Shown here one piece after another: positions 54,120 to 64,000 of a stretch of DNA of 64,000 nt. The notes under the pieces are model-generated. The model saw only the letters and a program-made list of their open reading frames with translations. It ran no database searches and was not told where the DNA came from. A program made the translations under genes and the position numbers. Every line of letters begins with the position of its first letter. The first letter of the stretch is position 1. Source of the stretch: Diphasiastrum complanatum (Eukaryota; Streptophyta; Lycopodiopsida; Lycopodiales; Lycopodiaceae); the NCBI GenBank assembly GCA_029204225.1, contig CM055108.1, positions 10,016,293-10,080,292 of the forward strand, read 5' to 3'.

Positions 54120-54551
54120 ATGTCTTCTACTGATACTTCCCAGTCTTCGCGCTATACTATCCATCGTGATGTCCCATATGCAACGGACATCATGATTCTT
54201 CCTAGCACAAGCATGGTCACTCAGTGGATGACCCTTGCAGAGCCTCTACTTACTGCAATGGGTATACATGAGAGAGCCTTTTCGGGACGCATCAATATGG
54301 ATTTCATCACTCTTGCCTTCAGTACGTGGAAGGAAGAGAAATCCAACTTTTACATCACCTTCCAAGGAGCCACACACAAGGTGCGCGTCACTGAGGCTGC
54401 ACTTGCAGCTATAGGAATCTCATCCGATACGCACGCCTCACCCAATCACAAGCATGCCAAACAGGCCATCAAGCCATACATTGACCTCACCAACGATCTG
54501 CATTGGAATAATGATGGTTACCTTCTGGAAGCCATCACTGAGCATTCCACA
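54120..54551 (+). pseudogene. E3 additional ORF downstream of pol, truncated by E4
   Basis: It starts at the ATG at 54,120 (MSSTDTSQSSRYTIHRDV) and is open until the E4 junction. The product would be soluble and mixed alpha/beta: MILPSTSMVTQWMTLAEPLL, NFYITFQGATHKVRV, and YIDLTNDLHWNNDGYLLEAI, which aligns with YIDPSVDKWKNKDGYRIEAI in E0. About 144 codons survive and none is a stop. Position (770 bp after pol, before the 3' LTR) is the same as in E0. No domain family is recognised; it does not read like envelope, as no membrane segment is visible. Confidence 0.7.
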
Positions 54552-54860
54552 GTTAAGTCTGATGTAAGTCATACCGCTTGCTTGGAATGGATGTTACTCG
54601 TTTGTAACAAAGCTTTGAGTTGGCTAAGTTTGATGTATGTCAGGTGGCTTGCTTGAAGGGAAGTCACCCACATCGGGACCCCTGATCTGGCATGGCGCTA
54701 GGTTGGATCTCAATGTTGGTTCTCGGAACTTCAAGTTGGTTAAGTCTGATCGTTGTTGGCGAGTTGGCTGCTTGTATGTCAAGTGGGTTTGGATGGCAAG
54801 AGTTGAAGGCTGGGAAGCTAAGTCGTGGTTCTCGACTCCCTTTGGGATGTCTGTGCTACA
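54552..54860 (+). repeat. E4 5' LTR, 3' part only
   Basis: It matches the reverse complement of 17,028-17,336 in E2 and ends GTGCTACA directly before the primer site. Confidence 0.88.
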
Positions 54861-54862
54861 TG

Positions 54863-54875
54863 TGGTATCAGAGCC
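54863..54875 (+). promoter_or_regulatory. E4 primer-binding site (initiator-Met tRNA)
   Basis: TGGTATCAGAGCC, two bases after the LTR end. Confidence 0.92.
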
Positions 54876-54945
54876 GACGGGCCGGTCAGCTATGCGGATC
54901 TCACAGACATGGCCACTGTTTGGGGTTCATCAAGACAACTATTGT

Positions 54946-55340
54946 GCAAGGTGCTGCCCACAGTGTAAGCACGGGGTGCGTCCATGGTCGGGGTGGTCGG
55001 CAGAACGGGGGACTTGATGATTCAAGGTGGTGCCCTTGAGGTGTAAGCACGGTCAGTTCTCGCGGTTCGGGCCCGGCGCCGTTTGCACGTAGGACGGATG
55101 AGGCAAAGTGCTGCCTAGGTAGGTGAAAGCACGGTCTATGCCTTGTGGGTTGCGGGGTAACATATTCGAACTGTACGGGTTAACCATTGATACAGAAATG
55201 CTGCTTGAATTCGGGTGTAAAGCACGGGTGGTTAGCTGCCAGTGCGAGATAGCTGCCGATCGTTTAGCTATAAGGGCTATCGACCAAAAAGTGGTGGGGC
55301 GTGATTGAGGCAATGTGCTGCTTAATGGTGAAAGCACGGA
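54946..55340 (+). ncRNA. Five-module structured leader of E4 (best-preserved copy)
   Basis: This is an RNA leader element, not a separate gene. Modules at 54,951-54,974, 55,027-55,052, 55,108-55,134, 55,198-55,228 and 55,314-55,339 each read GTGCTGC (or GTGGTGC, ATGCTGC), a 9-15-base spacer, then GTGWAAGCACGG. GTGCT and AGCAC can pair, giving five small stem-loops in a row. The same five are in E1 and E2. The role is unknown; packaging, dimerisation or translation control are possibilities by position only. Confidence 0.6.
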
Positions 55341-57185
55341 TAGTTGGAGGGATGTCCTATGTGGGCTGATTCTGTGATCGATTCGTATGGGCGCAGCCAG
55401 GGAAAGGTACGTTGGCTGGACCATCTCAAAGGGGGACCTTGTCTTTGTTACCTGTTAGTAAACCTGCCTGAGTGTCTTGCTTGTATATATTCGTGGTGAG
55501 TCTTAGTAATCGTGCTTTGTCTGGTTTGCATGATTGCTTGTGATACAAGGAGCTGATGGCTCGAGAAGGAACCTTTCTTTTGAAGGCTGATACCATCAAA
55601 CAAAGAGGACTACAGAATCTGTGGGGCGGATTTGTAGTTCAAGTACTCGCACGTGAACGGCAACGAAACGACTCAATGTTTGCAAAGGATGGATGGCTAG
55701 CCTGTTTTTTGGGTTAGTTTCATTTGCGACAACGCCCACCAGACGCAAGCAGGAAGTCAAAAGTTGGAAAGGACAATTTCAGGGGAGATCTTCTATGGAG
55801 CAGTTGGTCTTCATTTTGGGACGGCCACCTTCGGAACTGAAACTCACTGAGCATGGGTGATATCCAGTATCAGTTGAGTTTTTTCCTCAAAGGGGAAAGA
55901 CTAGGATCCTCTTCAGAGATTGGCAACAAGTTGGATCGAGCCATAATCCTAGCAGATGGGAAGCAAAGTGTTGGAAAGGCTTTTTGTCCGAAGAACTCTA
56001 TTGTAAGTCCAATCAACTGATTTTATAAGTAGAGGGGAACTATCACACACACCTCTCTCTTGGGTCAAATTTTGAATGAAAGTTGATCAAGACGGGGGCA
56101 AATTCAAGGTGACCTAGCCATACTCACACGAGGAGACTGGAGAACTTTGGACCTAATAAGTTGACAAGTTTTTGTTGTGGAAAGGAAAGCTTGTTATAGG
56201 CTTTCTCTGGACCAGCAATGATGAGGAAACATATGAGTACACTGGCTTGTGTTACGTGTAAGACAGCTGATCAATGAAGGAACTGTGAAAGTTGAGTCTT
56301 GCATGAGGACTTGGTATTTCGAATGGACGCTAAGGGATAGTTCTTGTTGAGATCGGACTAGTGCAAACTCTGGGTGCATGTGTTTGATTCAAAGAGAGCT
56401 ACTTGAAGCCAAGCTCGATGTACACTCCTTGTTTTGATTGTGAGGCAACTGACCAGTGATGGAATTGTGAAAGTCAAGTTTTGTGCGACGGACATGGTGC
56501 TTCAAAAAAACGCGAAGAGATAGTTTGTATGCAGATCAAACTGGTGCAACCCTTTGGCTTTCCACGAGGTCAATGGTTACATTTGGGCTGATTCAAAGAG
56601 CTACTTCAAGCTAAGTGAGAGGTGCATTGCGGAGTACTCAACCTTTGCCTACCTTAAAGAGCCAAGAATGAAAAGTGTCAAGATTAGGCTGGGACAAGGA
56701 GAGAAATCAAGGTGCAGAAGCAACAAGGCACGGAGTGGACCATAAAGTGGACAATCAAACGATAAATCCTTTGGCTCATGGAGCCTTGATACCTGTGCGG
56801 AACTGATCAAATCTGGAGCTCAGGGAGCTCAACACAAAGTGCATCAAAGACAAATCAAGAGCTCAAAGGAGTTCCAAAGTCGAAAGTCAGAAGCGACAGG
56901 GGCGAACATTTCAAAGAAAGGCCTTTGTCACCAGTTAATAAGGTTCTTGGGTTTTACGAAAGCGATATAAAATCTACGCTTTTCCCAGACAAAGAGATAT
57001 TTTTAAGTTATGTAATTTTTCAGTACAAAGAGCTGAGCCTCTGACTTGTGGTGTGCCAGCTTCAATGTTAATAAAAAGTGGCCAGTAAATTGAGTATTGT
57101 GCCAAGTATCTTAAATGTATAGTTATTTTAATTGGGAGACACCTTTACTTTAATCTGACATCTGATGAGGACATCAAATTTTATA
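55341..57185 (+). other. E4 interior, non-coding
   Basis: No gag, protease or pol is found. The sequence parallels the E2 interior on the opposite strand, including GCAGGAAGTCAAAAGTTGGA and the region leading to the purine tract. Short ORFs lack motifs. Confidence 0.75.
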
Positions 57186-57198
57186 AAGGTGGGGTGGA
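57186..57198 (+). promoter_or_regulatory. E4 polypurine tract
   Basis: AAAGGTGGGGTGGA-type purine run immediately before the 3' LTR. It is also present next to the E2 3' LTR. Confidence 0.75.
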
Positions 57199-58105
<907 letters not shown>

Positions 58106-59615
58106 CGCGTAGCCTAATTTATCAATGGTGATATCTTTCAACTCATTTGCATTGTGAGATATTTGGACAATTGTCCATTACTCCTTTGTGAATATGAGCT
58201 ACGAGTATTGCTAATGCTATGTCTCATGTGCTAGGTCTAGTGCAAGCCTCGATATCATGGGTAATGCAAACCTGTGCTCGCAACCTCATACTCTCACTTA
58301 AATAATAAAAGGTGGAACTGTATTTAAGCTTTGAGTTGTGGGAGTACAATGTATAGGCTTTGAGTTGTGTTGTACATCCAACGTATAACAATCAACTCAA
58401 CATGGCATTCAAGGCAGTTTCATATGCAAGGGGGATAAGTGGAGAGGGCCCAAATATCTCTATTTTGATTGGTTGAAGCCACTCCAAATGGCCTCCACCA
58501 CATGAGGTGCTATTTTTGAAGCGAACTCCCCTCTCAAGCACATTTATCCCATGTTGACATCCATTCCTACCACACAAAATGCAATCTAGGGGAGGGTTAC
58601 TTACCTTCCTTAGATGACATCCTATGTGGTAGGAATGGATGTCATCTAAGTAACCCTCCCTTGGATGGCATCCTATGTGGTAGGAATGGATGCCAACATG
58701 GAATAAATGCACTTGAGAGGGGAGGTAGCCTATAGATTCACTTGCCTCCATGTCGTTGCTGGGACCAAGGGCCCATATTCAATGAATGCCACAAAATCAA
58801 TATCCAAATTCAAATTCACCACTTGCACTTGTAGCCAAAAAGTGGCCTTGTGTGAAATCCCAATGCTCCTCTAATGGGGGTAAGAAGTCCATTTTTGTTT
58901 CAATGTGCTTAGGCCCCCCCTCCATGTGAAACCACCCTTAACTCAAACCTCATAGCCAACATAAAGCATACAACTTCTAGATTTTGGAGCCCACGAGTGT
59001 CCCTTGCCAAGTGAGAAAGATTCTACCCTAGGTCTCCATTGCCGCTCTTATCCCCTCTTAGATTGATGCCTTTCCAATCACAACTTTAGCTACAAGCTAG
59101 GTGCAATGTCAAGCAAGGGGGAGCTCTTGCCTCCATTGTGGTTTCCCATCACCTTGCATTGAGGGTGAGACCCAACTTGTATTTAGGGTGAGACCCCAAC
59201 TTGTAGCTAATGTTGTGGGTCGAGAATAGGATTGATCCAACTCGGTTATAATTTAGAGCTACTTATTGGGTAAAAAGGGCTTTTTGATTGTTAAGGGAAG
59301 TGCAACTTCGCCCACGTATTAAGCACTCGTCGTCATTCATTGGTGCAGGAGGAGGCTCTGCTTTTATGGGTGTAATGCATTGCAATGGCAACCTTAGGAG
59401 GTGTTAGAAACGTACATGCAACGTGCCATTCTGGTCATGTCCACGTGGGCAGCACCAACCGAACTCAGCATTCCTTCCTGCCTTAGCTGCACCCTCCTGC
59501 AGCTTTCCATGTATAATAAGCCAACGATACGACAGGAAAAATCGGCTATGGCATCTGAAATAGAAAAGAAGCAACAAGTCTATCCAGCTACTGGCAAACA
59601 GGCATAGGCCTTCTG
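58106..59615. other. Intergenic stretch with a foldback repeat, no gene
   Basis: Apart from the foldback listed next, nothing gene-like is supported. Two partial repeats of GGGTGAGACCC and AACTTGTA text occur at about 59,160-59,205. The final 200 bp becomes less AT-rich and probably belongs to the promoter of the MRS2-like gene. Confidence 0.5.
58528..58722. repeat. Nested foldback (inverted) repeat, MITE-like
   Basis: Outer arms of about 47 bp (58,528-58,575 and 58,676-58,722) are reverse complements with about four mismatches; both carry CATCCATTCCTACCACA text or its complement. Inner arms GGGAGGGTTACTTA...GATGACATC and GATGTCATCTAAGTAACCCT pair as well, with a 9-base bulge. The whole could fold into one long hairpin of about 195 bases. 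Confidence 0.8.
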
Positions 59616-59620
59616 ATTAA

Positions 59621-59632
59621 AGAGTATAAGAC
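59621..59632 (+). promoter_or_regulatory. Possible TATA box of the MRS2-like gene
   Basis: AGTATAAGAC lies about 135 bp before the putative 5'-UTR intron donor. It is weak and judged only by position. Confidence 0.3.
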
Positions 59633-59764
59633 AAGACAAATTTCTCTTGCAGTCTTTGTGATGATTGATGTATTCGTGATCCCTTGCAAAGTGGAGAGAG
59701 CAGTTTGTTATAGTTTACGATCGTAGTTTCTGGGTGGATCGTAGCGGGTCTTTGTTTTAAACAG

Positions 59765-60191
59765 GTTAGTTGTTCCATTACTTGTCTTGAGTATGTTTGT
59801 GTGAAAGAGTTGGGCTGTTTTAGATCATTGGTGAAAGTTTTGCTGTTGGGCAGTCAGTTGATATCTTGAGATAGAACTGGGCTGGTGCATGGGAGAAGTG
59901 CATGAAATATTTCGCGAGAAGATAATGGTTTTGTTGCATACGGCTTTACGGTTTAGCAAGGAACAGGCAAGAACTGTTACTATGCGGCACATGTTACCAG
60001 CTTTTTCTTTCTTCCAAGAACAAAAGTAGAAGGATATTGCTGTGACAACAAAGAAAGGTTGAAGCTGTAGAGGTTCCAAAATTCCTTGAATTTATACGCT
60101 GCCTCTGGATTCATTCTATTGTAAACTTTGTAAATGATGTGCCGGAAGAGAATATTTAGCCATACTTGTTTGTTTGTTTTTCTTGTTGCAG
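59765..60191 (+). other. Probable 5'-UTR intron of the MRS2-like gene
   Basis: The donor AACAG-GTTAGT and the acceptor TTCTTGTTGCAG, preceded by a T-rich tract, bound a 427-bp intron. It ends 54 bp before the start codon. Leader introns are common in plant transporter genes. Confidence 0.55.
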
Positions 60192-60245
60192 ATTAGATAC
60201 TAGAAAAGGAGTACTTCTATATAACGAACATACGGAGGATTGAGA

Positions 60246-60857
60246 ATGTTAGATGAGAAGTCTCCCCTTCTTCCTCGTCTGCAGCAGGAGGCTGGAATAC
60301 ATCCTGCTTCAGGAAGGGGCAACCTCCAAGGAGTGGAGTGGGGAGGTTTGAAGAAGAGAGGACTGGGAGCGCGATCATGGATCAGGATAGATAACAGAGG
60401 GCATGTGCAGGTGCTGGAAGTGGATAAAGTCACGATTATGAGGAAATGTGAGCTTCCTGCTCGAGATCTTCGCTTGCTGGACCCCCTGTTCGTATATCCT
60501 GCCATGATTCTGGGGAGGGAAAAGGCAATTGTGGTCAACTTGGAGCAAATCCGGTGCATTATCACCGCAGAAGAAACATTGCTGCTTAACTCTCTAGATA
60601 ATTACGTGCTGCAATACGTGAACGAGCTGCAGCGGAGGGTGACTGCTAATTGCGACATGGATGTGCAGGGCTTCAAGTGGCGATCGCCACAGACCTGGAC
60701 AGCCAACAACGAGGATAGTAGAGTTCACAAGCTAGTCGATCTTGCTGGCTTATACCACACTGAGAAGTTCAATGACTATTCACCCAGTAGCTTGCCATTT
60801 GAATTCAAAGCCTTGGAGGTGGCTCTTGAAGCTGCAAGTTCTTTCCTCGACACACAG
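60246..60857 (+). CDS. MRS2: MRS2/MGT-type (CorA-like) magnesium transporter, first coding exon
   Basis: MRS2 proteins are CorA-family magnesium channels of plant membranes. The ATG at 60,246 starts MLDEKSPLLPRLQQEAG; the frame is open for 204 codons to the donor CACAG-GTGTGT. Family text is clear: LKKRGLGARSWIRID, QVLEVDKVTIMRKCELPARD, LRLLDPLFVYPAMILGREKA, IVVNLEQIRCIITAEETLLL, YVLQYVNELQRR, and LPFEFKALEVALEAASSFLD. These form the cytosolic N-terminal domain. The two membrane helices and the GMN pore motif belong to later exons, which are not visible in the following 3.1 kb. The gene therefore either has a long intron running past the right edge or is a truncated copy. No stop or frameshift is seen in the exon. 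Confidence 0.92.
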
Positions 60858-61569
60858 GTGTGTTACCCGCTCATCACTCTATTTCTGTAGCAAGTTTGAT
60901 ATTCTTACCAGAATGTGGAATGATTCTGGCTGCTATGCTAGTTCGAAAGTGATACAGCGTAGGAGGTTGAATACTTGGAATTTTCACACTCTCACCAATA
61001 AATGAATCAGAATAATATCTCTATGCACACACTACGGACAAGCTATGCCAATGCAGCAGCCCAGATTGCGACATTACTATTCTCATTCCCACTCGAACAA
61101 TCATTTCAGATAGTTTCCTTGAACGCCAGCACAAACAACTCCTTTTGATGTTTGCATTAAATTCCTGCCTCTGTTATCTGGTTCATGGGTCCCTGGGTCG
61201 CAGGTGATTTGAATGCAGGAATTGATCAGATGTTTTTTTTATGGGGGAATGGATCAGATGTTTTTTTTATGGGGGAATCCTGCAATAGAAGATGGCTCAA
61301 CTGTCCAGGAATTGAGATTTGAATTGATTCTAGTTTCATGTATGAGGGAGTGTATTTTCTAGTGAACCTTTTATTGGGAAATCTTGTCAAAATAGATGGT
61401 GAGACACTTAGGCCTAGCCATTTTTATGGAGGATGACCCAAGGATGCCTAACACCCTCACCATTTTTTATCACAATATAGATATGGTGACCACTTATGAC
61501 TCACTCCACCCCTTTTCTCTTTAAAGAAAAGTGCACCCTTTCTCTATTTAAAAAAAAGGTGGGAATCAC
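60858..61569. other. Start of intron 1 of the MRS2-like gene, or 3' flank if truncated
   Basis: There is no recognisable next exon. A 28-bp unit, ATCAGATGTTTTTTTTATGGGGGAAT, is directly repeated at about 61,226-61,278. The rest is AT-rich. Confidence 0.5.
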
Positions 61570-61632
61570 ATATGAGTTGTATCTTTTCCCCTCCTCCCAA
61601 GTATAAGGACCCAACCAAACTCACTCACTCAC

Positions 61633-61694
<62 letters not shown>

Positions 61695-62440
61695 GGAGAC
61701 CATCTATGCCATTCCACTCTTTCTCTCTTTAAAAATGTGGGAAGTACATATGACTTGTCTCTTTCTCTCGTCTCTCTTCCCAAGTGTTGGGGGGATCACT
61801 CATTCTTTCTCTCTCCCTCCAAATGAGGACCAACTCTTTTTTATAGTGCATTTTGTGGTCGATAAAAGTTTATGAATTATTATATGGCAGCCCTTCAACA
61901 CTTTTATGACCTCAAGCCTTGATAGCTCTTTTTCACAATTTAATACAGTTCAAAAATTCAAGGCACACTTCAAATGAATATTTTACATATGGGAGAATGA
62001 ATTTTTCAATGACCTTTCCATTGGGTCATCCTACCATAAAAATAGTTTGGCCTAAGCATCTTTTAGGACAAGATTTTCCAATGAAAAGGTCATTGAAAAG
62101 TTCATTCCAAAGGATGAGTGATGCAACTAAAAATGACAAATTAAGTGTAATCTCTTGTACATGGGAACTACCTATGATTCACTCCTTGTTTTCTCTCTCT
62201 AAAATAGTGGGGACCACATATGGGTTTTCTTTTCTCTCCTCCTTAAGTGTGGGAAACTAGTCAAAATCCTACGTGGCTCAGTCAAAAAGCATAAAATGTG
62301 TTTTGTCTTTTATTGTTGACATTCTCTTTCTCTTTTTCCAAGTGAAGACTTATCTATGCCACTCCACTCTTTCTCTCTCAAAATGTGGGACCACATATGA
62401 CTTGTCTTTTTCTCTTTTCTCTCTCTTAAGTGTGGGAGCC

Positions 62441-62509
<69 letters not shown>

Positions 62510-62921
62510 CATAGCAGATTTTATGATTCTTAAAAGTTTGTGAATTATTTTATGGGGGCCCTCCAACATTTTTATGACCCAAGTGATAATGGCTATTTTG
62601 CACAACTTGATACACTTCATAAAAAATAGAAGGGCACACTTCATATGAATCTTTTGCATATGGGAGAATGAACTTTCCAATGACTTTTCCATTGGGTCAT
62701 CCTACCATTCATAAAAGATGGTTTGGTCTCATTGAATTTGGGGTAGGATGGCTCATTGGAAAGTTCATTGGGGAATTGATTTCCTTATGTAAAGGATGAG
62801 TTATGCTAACCAAAATGGCAAATTAAATGTAATCCCTTTCTACATGGGGACCATCTAGGATTTACTCCACTTTCTCTCTCTAAAATAGTGGAGACCACAT
62901 GATCTCTCTCTCTCTCTCTCT

Positions 62922-62990
<69 letters not shown>

Positions 62991-63000
62991 CCCTAACACT
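61570..63000. repeat. Tandem array of roughly 660-bp units with (CT)n tracts
   Basis: Unit landmarks repeat at about 650-680 bp: CTATGCCATTCCACTCTTTC / CTATGCCACTCCACTCTTTC (about 61,705 and 62,355), CATATGGGAGAATGAA (about 61,987 and 62,657), TTGGGTCATCCTACCA (about 62,021 and 62,691), and CTCTAAAATAGTGG (about 62,198 and 62,878). Each unit carries a long CT run (61,637-61,690; 62,445-62,504; 62,899-62,987). ORFs across the CT runs are artefacts. Confidence 0.85.
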
Positions 63001-63438
63001 TACCACGAGCAAGCTATTAGAATAATGCATAGAGTGGGAACCAGCAGAGGATGAAGCCATATATGAAGTAAAACTCTTTTTTTTTTTTGGAATAAATGTG
63101 TTAGAGTGGCCAAGGAACCGACTGTGAAAAGTTATGATCCAAAATATACTTAATGGATCTTTGATCTTGGGTCAATTTGATCAACACATCTAGAAATACT
63201 TAGAAGGTAGAAATCAACAATTTTAGCATGCTGGTCTTGGATAAATCACATAGATCTGATCATGAACATAAAAATTATTGTCCCTATTTGTACAACAGTA
63301 GTAGCCTACTGTCCTTCACACGTGTGGATTCAAGATCTACAAGAAAATCAACATTCTACATATAGAAACTCAAGATACATGAGCAAATGACATGAGATGG
63401 ACATAGAATCAACAAAGATGAGATCTCCACACAAATGA
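63001..63438. other. Spacer between CT array and copia fragment
   Basis: No gene is supported. A poly-T run occurs at 63,077-63,088; otherwise it is ordinary AT-rich sequence, possibly the 3' flank or LTR of the adjoining minus-strand copia element. Confidence 0.4.
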
Positions 63439-64000
63439 TCAACTAATGAATATGTTCTCCACGCGGGTACAACTATTTATAGTAGCCAATATGTCATTTG
63501 GCCCTATTCTCCAACTATGCCCAAAAATGGCAACTTCTAGGTACCAAAAACTAAAAAAACTACTAGTCCGAATGCAATATGAGACATGTTGAAGCTCCAC
63601 TTCCTTTGCCATGACTTGTTCTCTCACAACGTGATATGCCACCTCAATATGCTTGCTCGCCCTAGCATGAAAAATAGGATTGCTTGCCAATCTTTGGGCT
63701 GAAATGTTGTCACAAAAGATGATTGGAATCTCTGAAAAATCTAGCAAGTGAAAATCACTTACCATCATCTTGATCCATAACATCTCCTTTGCACAAGATG
63801 TAAGTGCTTTGTACTCAGCCTCACTAGATAACAATGAGATAGTAGCTTGCTTTTTCGACATCCAAGAGATATCTCCATCACCTATAAAGATAGCATGTGC
63901 ACTTATGGACTTCCTATTCATTTGATCTCCTACAACATCTGAATCTGAAAATCCAAACAAGTTAGGTGATGATCCTCCATAAACAATGCCAAAATTTTGA
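63439..64000 (-). pseudogene. pol: Ty1/copia RNase H fragment at right edge
   Basis: The minus strand, entering from the right edge, reads SPNLFGFSDSDVVGD, ISWMSKKQATISLLSSEAEY, IPIIFCDNISAQRLASNP and HARASKHIEVAYHVVREQ, the copia RNase H domain with its conserved acidic residues (FSDSD, SSEAE, CDN). The frame is open for about 190 codons to 63,439; upstream reverse transcriptase would lie beyond the window. The C-terminal tail after REQVMAKEVELQ diverges and may be a frameshifted end. Confidence 0.88.

Noticed and set aside
54120-54551. Envelope-like protein for the E3 additional ORF
   Set aside because: No signal peptide or transmembrane segment is visible in the surviving part, nor in the E0 copy.

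Overview
This window is gene-poor land-plant nuclear DNA, built mostly from decayed mobile elements nested in one another. The evidence is: primer-binding sites matching plant initiator-Met and Asp tRNAs, Ty3/gypsy and Ty1/copia pol remnants, a Helitron with an RPA-like companion gene, short CCCTAAA telomere-type runs, GT-AG introns, and the first coding exon of an MRS2/CorA-type magnesium transporter. The species cannot be named; the high stop-codon load in all element genes suggests a large, repeat-rich genome.

Layout. (1) 1-6,990: AT-rich Helitron remnant on the minus strand, with a Rep HUH domain running off the left edge and an RPA70-like OB-fold/zinc gene. (2) 6,998-about 22,900: one Ty3/gypsy copy (E0: RT, RNase H, integrase, then an additional ORF downstream of pol) split by two later LTR elements with exact 5-bp target duplications: E1 at 10,693-15,763 (CCTAC; gag-pro only) and E2 at 17,028-21,522 (ACAAC; minus strand, no coding). 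(3) 23,099-25,396: exons of a possible DPPY-class methyltransferase-like gene, interrupted by a solo LTR of the E2 family (23,753-24,989, duplication GATAT). (4) 25,400-31,700: orphan LTRs with initiator-Met primer sites, an unrecognised gene relic and an acidic ORF. (5) 32,165-41,504: broken gypsy copies in both orientations (G2 plus, G3 minus) and a third copy of the additional ORF. (6) 42,143-45,821: two copia fragments head to head. (7) 45,823-about 58,105: the most complete gypsy copy (E3: LTR, tRNA-Asp primer site, gag, protease, pol, additional ORF, partial 3' LTR), interrupted by E4 (54,552-57,760), an E2 relative with both LTRs truncated. (8) 58,106-64,000: a foldback repeat, the 5' end of an MRS2-like gene with a 5'-UTR intron, a roughly 660-bp CT-rich tandem array, and a minus-strand copia RNase H fragment at the right edge.

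How the parts relate. E0, G2, G3 and E3 belong to one gypsy group (shared YLDDLGVHS reverse transcriptase and/or DGGSG-type protease and linker text). E0 and E3 both carry the same kind of non-gag/pol ORF between integrase and the 3' LTR. E1, E2, E4 and the solo LTR form a second group with TGTTGTAAAG LTR starts, initiator-Met primer sites and a shared 5' leader holding five repeated GTGCTGC...AGCACGG hairpin modules. E1 keeps gag-protease, while E2 and E4 have no coding capacity and would depend on proteins supplied in trans. The best candidates for something undescribed are the conserved additional ORF, the five-module leader, and the element-specific short motifs scattered through the gypsy untranslated regions. 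No gene in the window looks intact except possibly the first exon of the MRS2-like gene.
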